Source: an uncultured Acidobacteriia bacterium
GTDB taxonomy: Bacteria > Acidobacteriota > Terriglobia > Bryobacterales > Bryobacteraceae
Assembly (NCBI GenBank): GCA_903925015.1
Contig: CAIYDY010000339.1
Coordinates: forward strand, 1-54,564
DNA length: 54,564 bases
Reading direction: 5' to 3'
The notes under the pieces are model-generated. The model worked only from the letters and a program-made list of their open reading frames with translations. It was not told the DNA's origin and ran no database searches. A program made the translations under genes and the position numbers. Each line of letters starts with the position of its first letter. The first letter of the stretch is position 1. This document shows positions 49,348 through 54,564 of the stretch, piece after piece.

Positions 49348-51728
49348 GCTGCGTTTGCAGGGCGGACAATGGAGCTCATCGCGGCAACCGCGAGGGCAAC
49401 CAAGTAGAGCCCGCCGCCCACCAGCAGGGTGCCGACCAAGCCGACGTAGAGTGCAAGAACCAAGGCACCGACGGAGCCGAGGACCGACGCGGCCGCATTC
49501 AGAGACCATGCCCAGCGCACGGAGGGGCTGTGTCCGCGTTCCAAGAAGCCGAGGCCGGATGGGAACGGAAGCCCCATGACGAATCCGACCGGCGCGATCA
49601 TGACCACGGTCGCGAGCATCTTGACGGGCAACGGGAGGCCGACGCTGCCGCTCAAAACGGGTTGCAGTACGGCGGAAAGGATCGCCACGAATACGGCTAC
49701 GAGTCCGAGGGCGGTCAACAGGCGGCCCCGGCGGTCGCCGACCAGGCTGCGGCTGGCGAAACTGCCGGCGCCACTCGCCACCAGCATCGCGAAAATGACC
49801 ACGGTCAAAGCGTAGGTGGGATGTCCCAGGAAGAGCACGAACTTTTGGATCAGCGCGACCTCGATCAGGATGTAGCCGACTCCGATGGCGAGGAAGTAAA
49901 AAAGGAAGCCGCGAACCGACCGCTGGGTGGGGAGGCGGGTTCCAAGAAGCAGCGGGGGGAGAATCAGGATGATTCCGACCGCAATCAAACTGACGAAAAG
50001 TGCCGAGAAGAGCTTCGGGACGGCCACGTTGACTTTTGCATCGGCGGATTTGCCGCCGGTACCCAAGAGGAACGCCGCCACGTCGCGCGGCTGTACGGTG
50101 TAGAAGAAGAACGGGCGGTTGTCGCCCACGGGCGAAATGTCGTATTGGTAATCGCGCTGGAAGGCCGCCGGATCCTTGGCGAGCAAGAGCTGGCCGAAGG
50201 GATTCACAGGGGCATCACCGGGCAGGTAGACGGGGTACATCCCCGCCTCGGAAAGGAATACCTTGGTCTTGGCGATATCGGATTCCGTGAACGCCTTGCG
50301 TGAGAACACGACCGTGTCGGTGGCACCCCAACCAGCGAGATCCGCTTTGCCACCTGCACGACCCACGATCACGTGCTTTTCGGGGTCGGTTTCGCCAAGA
50401 TCCTTGAGGGCTGACATGGCGAGGGAGAGAAGCCGCAGGGACTCGCGTGGGGGGTCGAAACCCCAGCGGGTGAAGGTCAGGACGCCGTCGGGAGTCAGGT
50501 GCGAGAAGTAGTCGTAGAACGCGTCGGTCGTATAGAGGTTGTTTTCCGAAAGGGCAAAGGCTCCAGCGGCAGTGGAGGCCCAGGTATCGACCAAGGTCGC
50601 TTGGATCACCTGGTACTTTTCAGGACTGCGGCGCACGAAACTGCGGCCGTCTTCGACGTTGATGTGGACTTCGGGACGGAAGTAGAGGTTGTTGCTCAGC
50701 TCCGGGAACTTCTGCCGCATGATCGTGTTGGCGATGATCGGGTTGATTTCGACGCCGGTGACGTCCTTGCTGCCGGAGGCGAGGGCGCGGGAGACGTCCC
50801 AGCCGCCGCCGGGTCCGATGATCAGGGTCTTGGCACCGGGACGGAGATTGTAGGGGAGGCCGGGGCCCTGGTGCATCAGGTCGCGCAGGTTGTCGGGGGT
50901 CAGGTGGGCGAAGTCGAACTTGGCGATGGCGGTGGAGGCGTCGGCGTCGATGTAGATCATCTCGCCGGCGTCCTTGGCATTGCTTTCCTTGGCGAGGCCG
51001 ATGCGGGAGATGGGGTTCCACTTGATGAACTGCTCGTCGCGCAGTTTCTGGCCCTTGGCGTAATGGACTTCGATGGCGTGAAAGCGGGTGTTGACGATGA
51101 TCAGGATGGTGAAGGCGATTCCGACACCGACACTGACGATCCGACCCAGCTTGTAGCCGTCAATCGCGAACCAGACGGCTCCGGCGGCGGCGAAGAGGAT
51201 CGAGACCGCGATGACGGTGTTGGGACCACCAACGGAATTCAGAAGTGCCACCAGACCGAGGCAGCCCGCGGCGGCACCGAGCAGGTCGTAGAAGTATACA
51301 CGGTCGACGCGCTCGATGGTCTCCGAGATCACCAACGAAATAATGATGCCCGCGCCGATGAACGGCAGCGAGTTCACGAAATAGATCAGGGCAAATTCGG
51401 CAGGGCCGATATCGGCACCCCGGCTCAGGATGACTACCAGAACGTCGACAGCGAGCGCACCGGTGACCAGACTGAGTACGCCCAGTTTGCGGTAGAGCGG
51501 AAGCTTCCAGCCGGAGAGCGTGTAGGAGAGGACGCCGCCAACTCCCAGGCCGAAGAGGGCGATTGAGATGGCCAGGAAGGCGAAGTGGTAGTAGAAAACC
51601 ACCGAGAAGATCCGGGTCAGCGAGAGCTCCAAAAGGAGGGTGGCCGAGGTGGTCAATGCCACCGCCAAATAGATGAGGGGCCACGAGGTGGGGCGGGTCT
51701 GTCTGGATTGGGGTGGGGTGGGGGGCAA
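49344..51728 (-). CDS. membrane protein with spermidine-synthase-like domain
   Basis: 794 residues. Six or seven N-terminal helices (WPLIYLAVALTTSATLLLEL, FYYHFAFLAISIALFGLGVG) are followed by a Rossmann methyltransferase/aminopropyltransferase domain (about 240-480: TLIIGPGGGWDVSRALASG, VTGVEINPIIANT, VEDGRSF, GVLTFTRWG) and six more helices. This is the fused SpeE/SpdSyn-like class found in many soil bacteria. The second conserved block, which in true spermidine synthases contains the catalytic Asp, reads YQVIQATLVDTW here, so aminopropyl transfer is doubtful. The start is a TTG with TAAAAT 6 nt upstream. Its stop overlaps the SDR start. Confidence 0.8.
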   Translation of the reverse strand: MPPTPPQSRQTRPTSWPLIYLAVALTTSATLLLELSLTRIFSVVFYYHFAFLAISIALFGLGVGGVLSYTLSGWKLPLYRKLGVLSLVTGALAVDVLVVILSRGADIGPAEFALIYFVNSLPFIGAGIIISLVISETIERVDRVYFYDLLGAAAGCLGLVALLNSVGGPNTVIAVSILFAAAGAVWFAIDGYKLGRIVSVGVGIAFTILIIVNTRFHAIEVHYAKGQKLRDEQFIKWNPISRIGLAKESNAKDAGEMIYIDADASTAIAKFDFAHLTPDNLRDLMHQGPGLPYNLRPGAKTLIIGPGGGWDVSRALASGSKDVTGVEINPIIANTIMRQKFPELSNNLYFRPEVHINVEDGRSFVRRSPEKYQVIQATLVDTWASTAAGAFALSENNLYTTDAFYDYFSHLTPDGVLTFTRWGFDPPRESLRLLSLAMSALKDLGETDPEKHVIVGRAGGKADLAGWGATDTVVFSRKAFTESDIAKTKVFLSEAGMYPVYLPGDAPVNPFGQLLLAKDPAAFQRDYQYDISPVGDNRPFFFYTVQPRDVAAFLLGTGGKSADAKVNVAVPKLFSALFVSLIAVGIILILPPLLLGTRLPTQRSVRGFLFYFLAIGVGYILIEVALIQKFVLFLGHPTYALTVVIFAMLVASGAGSFASRSLVGDRRGRLLTALGLVAVFVAILSAVLQPVLSGSVGLPLPVKMLATVVMIAPVGFVMGLPFPSGLGFLERGHSPSVRWAWSLNAAASVLGSVGALVLALYVGLVGTLLVGGGLYLVALAVAAMSSIVRPANAA

Positions 51729-51734
51729 GGCGCT

Positions 51735-51740
51735 ATTTTA
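51735..51740 (-). promoter_or_regulatory. -10-like TAAAAT before the SpeE-like gene
   Basis: TAAAAT on the minus strand, 6 nt before the TTG start at 51728; there is no ribosome-binding site, so a leaderless mRNA is likely if the start is right. A G/C-skewed run lies immediately downstream (the Pro-rich codons 2-7). Confidence 0.4.
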
Positions 51741-51796
51741 CCAGTTGCGGCGGGCGCAGTCCGGCGTTCGGCTGCGTTCGGGTAAAGGCATGGGGG

Positions 51797-51819
51797 TAAA
51801 ATCGAGGATCGACGGAGGG
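51797..51819 (+). promoter_or_regulatory. -10-like TAAAAT and strong ribosome-binding site before the isomerase gene
   Basis: TAAAAT (51797-51802) is followed by GGAGGG (about 51814-51819), 5 nt before the GTG start at 51825. Unlike several neighbours this gene therefore has a normal short leader with a strong Shine-Dalgarno sequence. Confidence 0.45.
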
Positions 51820-51824
51820 AAAAC

Positions 51825-52718
51825 GTGGATCGAAGAATGTTCCTGGGGAGCGCGGCGGTGACGGCGGTGGCTTTGCGCGCAGCCGAGTTTCCGATTCGGC
51901 TGGGAGTTGTAACGCGCGTTCGGGCGGGCGAAACACCGGATTCCACCATCGCGAGAGTGAAGAAACTGGGCTTCTCGACCTGTCAAATCGGGGTGCGGCC
52001 GATGACGATGTCGGATATCCCGGCACTGAAGGCCGCGCTGACCAAGCATGGGGTGGAGGCCACGGCCGTAATGGAATTGGGCCCAGGGCGGATGGTGTGG
52101 GATTTCTACGAGGGTCCAGCGACCATCGGCGTGGTTCCCAGGGAAACGCGGCGGGCCCGGATTGACGCGTTGAAGGCGGCGGCGGATTTCGCGCAGGCGG
52201 CAGGGGTGGCGTCTGTGCAGACGCACATCGGGTTTGTTCCGGAATATCCGGGTGACCCTTTGTTCGGCGAGGTTGTGGACGCGGTGAAGGAGATCGCTAC
52301 CCACTTCCAATCCAAGGGCCGCACGCTGTTGCTGGAGACAGGCCAGGAGAGCCCCGTGACGCTGCTGCGGTTGATCGAGACGGTGGGTACGGGAAACCTT
52401 TTCGTCAACTTGGATACGGCGAATCTGATTCTGTACGGGAAGGGGAATCCGGTGGACGCGATGGATGTGCTCGGGAAGTATGTCCGTGGCATGCACGCGA
52501 AGGACGGGATGTTCCCGACGGATCCGAAGAATCTTGGCAAGGAAGTGGCGATCGGGCAGGGGAGGGTGGATTTCAAGGCCCTGCTGAAGAAGCTCAAGGC
52601 CGTGAATTACCACGGCCCGATGACGATTGAGCGGGAGATCGAAGGTGCCAAGCAGGAGCTGGATATTTTGGAATCCAAGAAATACTTGGAGGGTTTGATT
52701 GCGGAGGCTTACGGCTAG
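51825..52718 (+). CDS. exported sugar phosphate isomerase/epimerase (TIM barrel)
   Basis: 297 residues, GTG start. DRRMFLGSAAVTAVALRAAE is a short Tat-like signal. The barrel shows FPIRLGVVTRVRAGETPDST, KLGFSTCQIGVRPM, ASVQTHIGFVPEYPGD, RTLLLETGQESP (Glu ligand), LFVNLDTANLILYGKG (Asp ligand), VRGMHAKDGMFPTDP (His) and YHGPMTIEREIEGAK (Glu). It is the fourth xylose-isomerase-like protein in the window, and the third with an export signal. There is no clear substrate. It is convergent with the SDR gene, with 6 nt between stops. Confidence 0.85.
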   Translation: MDRRMFLGSAAVTAVALRAAEFPIRLGVVTRVRAGETPDSTIARVKKLGFSTCQIGVRPMTMSDIPALKAALTKHGVEATAVMELGPGRMVWDFYEGPATIGVVPRETRRARIDALKAAADFAQAAGVASVQTHIGFVPEYPGDPLFGEVVDAVKEIATHFQSKGRTLLLETGQESPVTLLRLIETVGTGNLFVNLDTANLILYGKGNPVDAMDVLGKYVRGMHAKDGMFPTDPKNLGKEVAIGQGRVDFKALLKKLKAVNYHGPMTIEREIEGAKQELDILESKKYLEGLIAEAYG

Positions 52719-52724
52719 ACGCGA

Positions 52725-53495
52725 CTAGTCCGCATGCATGGACGCGTTGAAGCCCTCGAACATCTGCGCGTACGCCGCAGGGCCCTTGCTTTCGGCAAGA
52801 CGCAAGGGGAGCACGCGCTGGACGCAGATTTCGACCGCCTCCGGTTGCGTGGTCAGGATTTGCATGACCTCGGCAATGAATTCGCCCAAGGGCATGGCGC
52901 GCGGATCGGTGGCTTGGTGGGGGCCCATCAACTCCGTCTGCACATACGGCGGCGGAAGTTCCAAGACACCGACGGACGTGCCCTTGAGCTGGTACCGGAG
53001 CGACTGCGTGTAGGAGTGGATCGCGGCCTTGGTGGCGCAGTAGGTCGGAGTCATGGCCAGCGGCATAAAGGCTAGGCCCGAGGTTACCATCATGACCGTG
53101 GCTTCTGCCTGACTCTTGAGCAGAGGGAGCAGTGCGGTTGTGAGCCGGATCGGGGCGAGCAGATTGGTGACTACCATCGATTCCGCATCGGAGAGGTCTC
53201 CGGATGGCTCCCGCAGGTTCTCGGCCTTCATAATTCCCGCGTTGTTGATCAGGACGTTCAGCGCAGGGTAACGGCTGGCGGCCTCGTTGGCAAAGGCCAG
53301 CGTGCTTTCGGAATCGGTCAGGTCCACGGTGAGCGATTCCATGCCGGGATTGGCGGCAGTCACGCCGTCAAGAAGATCCTTGCGCCGCCCCGCGATGACG
53401 ACATGGTTCCCGAGTGCATGCAGGGCCTCGGCGAGTCCACGCCCGATGCCCGAGCCACCGCCCGTGATCAGAATGGTGTTGCCAGTCATTTTCAT
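52725..53495 (-). CDS. short-chain dehydrogenase/reductase (DltE-like SDR)
   Basis: 256 residues (ATG 53495; ATG 53489 is an alternative, with GGAG upstream). Conserved SDR motifs: ILITGGGSGIGRGLAEAL, VIAGRRKD (Arg favours NADP), LNVLINNAGIM, VMMVTSGLAFMPLAM and YCATKAAIHSYTQSLRYQL (catalytic Tyr/Lys). The whole sequence pattern, including VGVLELPPPYVQTELMG, is that of DltE-type SDRs, first named in a D-alanylation operon but present far more widely. It is probably a soluble cytoplasmic reductase. The upstream 74 nt are shared with the divergent esterase. Confidence 0.88.
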   Translation of the reverse strand: MKMTGNTILITGGGSGIGRGLAEALHALGNHVVIAGRRKDLLDGVTAANPGMESLTVDLTDSESTLAFANEAASRYPALNVLINNAGIMKAENLREPSGDLSDAESMVVTNLLAPIRLTTALLPLLKSQAEATVMMVTSGLAFMPLAMTPTYCATKAAIHSYTQSLRYQLKGTSVGVLELPPPYVQTELMGPHQATDPRAMPLGEFIAEVMQILTTQPEAVEICVQRVLPLRLAESKGPAAYAQMFEGFNASMHAD

Positions 53496-53569
53496 GTTCG
53501 AATCGTCTCCAGACTTACAGGATAGCGGTTGCGACCGGGAACCACGATAAGATTGTTGGCGAGCAATCC

Positions 53570-54564
53570 ATGCGCCACAGTCTCCCCAAAGTTCTACTCG
53601 GCCTTGTCGCCGCCAGCCTTCTGAATGCCCAGGCCCCGCCTCCGGATGGGACCGTTTCGCCGGAGGTCCACACGGACCGCACAGCTACCTTCCGGATCAA
53701 AGCCCCCAAGGCGAACGAGGTCACTTTCTACGGTGACTGGATGGCTCCTGGCAAACCGGAACCCATGAAGAAGGGTGCGGATGGAATCTGGACCATCACA
53801 GTCGGGCCATTGGAGCCGAACGGCCACCTGTATTTCTTCAATTTGGACGGTCTTGCCGTGGCCGATCCCATAAATCCGGTGGTGAAGTTGCGGCAGCGGA
53901 CGTCGGCGAGCCTGGTAGAGATTCCGGCAGCCGCACCCGCAGCGTGGGAAGTCCGCGACGTGCCGCACGGCACTGTGGTGACCGAATGGCGGAAATCGGC
54001 CATCTTGAACCGAACGGAGCGGATCGTGCTCTACCTGCCGCCGGGGTATGAGAAGGACAAGGCCAAGAAGTATCCGGTGCTGTACTTGGTGCACGGGAGT
54101 GGTGATATCCCGGAATCATGGACCAACGCTGGCCGGGCGAACCTGATCTTGGACAACCTGATTGCCGACGGCAAGGCGCAGCCGATGGTGGTGGTGATGC
54201 CCGCCGGGCATTCGCTGCCGTTCGGGACCACGCCGACCGGGCCGACCAACAACGAGCTTTTCGAGCAGTACCTGACGAAGGAAGTGATTCCAGGGATCGA
54301 AGGGACGTACCGCATTGCGGCGGGCTCGAAAAACCGCGCGCTGGCGGGGCTTTCGATGGGTGGCGGCCATACGATTTTCACCGGCTTCACCCATCCCGAA
54401 TTGTTCTCGGCGCTGGGCATCTTCAGCCCCGGCCTGCCACGGGATTTCGATACGCGGTTCAAAGCCGTGCTCGCCGACGCCAAGGGCTTCAACGCCAAGG
54501 TGCCGACGGTGTGGATTGGATGCGGTGACAACGACGGTACTGTTCAATATCCCCGGATCAAGAC
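53570..54564 (+). CDS. exported enterochelin-esterase-like alpha/beta hydrolase (runs off the window)
   Basis: 331 residues are visible and the frame is still open at the edge. The signal peptide (RHSLPKVLLGLVAASLLNAQ) is followed by an N-terminal carbohydrate-binding/E-set domain (about 35-110: TATFRIKAPKANEVTFYGDW, GIWTITVGPLEPNGHLYFFN) and the esterase domain (RIVLYLPPGYEKDKAKKYPV, LYLVHGSGDIPESW, VVVMPAGHSLPFG). The nucleophile is Ser262 in AGLSMGGGHT. WIGCGDNDG holds the likely catalytic Asp region; the His lies beyond the edge. Related proteins are feruloyl or acetyl-xylan esterases and siderophore esterases. With the periplasmic sugar enzymes in the window, a plant-polysaccharide esterase is the more likely role. 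Confidence 0.87.
   Translation, partial: MRHSLPKVLLGLVAASLLNAQAPPPDGTVSPEVHTDRTATFRIKAPKANEVTFYGDWMAPGKPEPMKKGADGIWTITVGPLEPNGHLYFFNLDGLAVADPINPVVKLRQRTSASLVEIPAAAPAAWEVRDVPHGTVVTEWRKSAILNRTERIVLYLPPGYEKDKAKKYPVLYLVHGSGDIPESWTNAGRANLILDNLIADGKAQPMVVVMPAGHSLPFGTTPTGPTNNELFEQYLTKEVIPGIEGTYRIAAGSKNRALAGLSMGGGHTIFTGFTHPELFSALGIFSPGLPRDFDTRFKAVLADAKGFNAKVPTVWIGCGDNDGTVQYPRIK

Noticed and set aside
32056-53555. Shared motif ACCACGATAA near 32055 and 53541 (and a similar one near 24145) as a regulatory site
   Set aside because: Only two exact copies in differing orientation to their genes; probably part of -10-like sequences or chance.

Overview
The window looks like chromosomal DNA of an Acidobacteriota member, most likely from the Bryobacterales / Solibacter-like group. 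This placement rests on the gene families present, not on a marker-gene comparison. The DNA is visibly GC-rich. It carries a paired DUF1549/DUF1553 cytochrome protein and DUF1501 protein, two giant Oar-like (carboxypeptidase-regulatory plus beta-barrel) outer-membrane proteins, and Ser/Thr kinases including one fused to TPR repeats. It also has a PEP-CTERM beta-helix protein and several Tat-exported TIM-barrel and Gfo/Idh/MocA sugar enzymes. I see no phage, integrase, transposase, plasmid or CRISPR feature, so this is ordinary chromosome with unusual details.

Layout. 1-4974: tail of an unknown protein, a YdcF-like protein, a hypothetical acidic protein, RecJ, a TIM-barrel sugar isomerase preceded by a nine-codon leader ORF, and a GalE-like epimerase. 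5011-9388: the DUF1549/DUF1553 plus DUF1501 pair. 9433-13124: a chemoreceptor with a sigma-28-like promoter, then convergently a PP2C phosphatase and Ser/Thr kinase with overlapping ends. 13197-17185: an APC permease, a small membrane protein coupled to a strongly divergent Amt-family protein, and a SEC-C protein. 17313-20085: DUF1080 hydrolase, isomerase, DUF3237 protein and tRNA-Arg(ACG). 20188-24054: cupin, DUF885 protein, Bax-inhibitor-like protein and a metallophosphoesterase with a second sigma-28-like promoter. 24169-29733: Oar-like protein, creatininase-like protein and M13 peptidase. 29771-34686: Gfo/Idh/MocA oxidoreductase, isomerase, APC permease, short DUF1501 protein and an IscX homologue. 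34711-39864: S41 peptidase, a duplicated LolA-like protein and a kinase-TPR protein in one transcription unit. 39901-41666: DUF4159, NAD(P)-binding and small helical proteins. 41723-47689: a divergent pair, one side a large Oar-like protein and the other a PEP-CTERM beta-helix protein plus a small membrane protein. 47694-54564: TauE/SafE transporter, SDR, membrane-bound SpeE-like protein, isomerase, second SDR and a truncated esterase.

How the genes work together. A recurring theme is oxidative breakdown of plant or microbial glycosides through 3-keto intermediates. A Gfo/Idh/MocA oxidoreductase, a DUF1080 protein and four xylose-isomerase-like TIM barrels are scattered through the window. 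Most carry export signals, so this chemistry may be periplasmic. The Oar-like proteins, DUF1549/DUF1553 protein, M13, S41 and DUF885 proteins fit a surface-active soil heterotroph. Regulation seems to rely on Ser/Thr phosphorylation and on a sigma-28-like regulon.

General architecture. Convergent genes abut or overlap almost without spacers, and only one convincing intrinsic terminator is visible. Several genes have a -10-like hexamer 6-10 nt before the start codon, suggesting leaderless mRNAs. The observations most worth checking are the matched sigma-28-like promoters, the recJ gene without a usable start codon where homology demands one, the Amt-family protein lacking its first pore histidine and Phe gate, and the creatininase-like protein lacking its metal ligands. 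All domain calls come from reading motifs by eye; no search was run.
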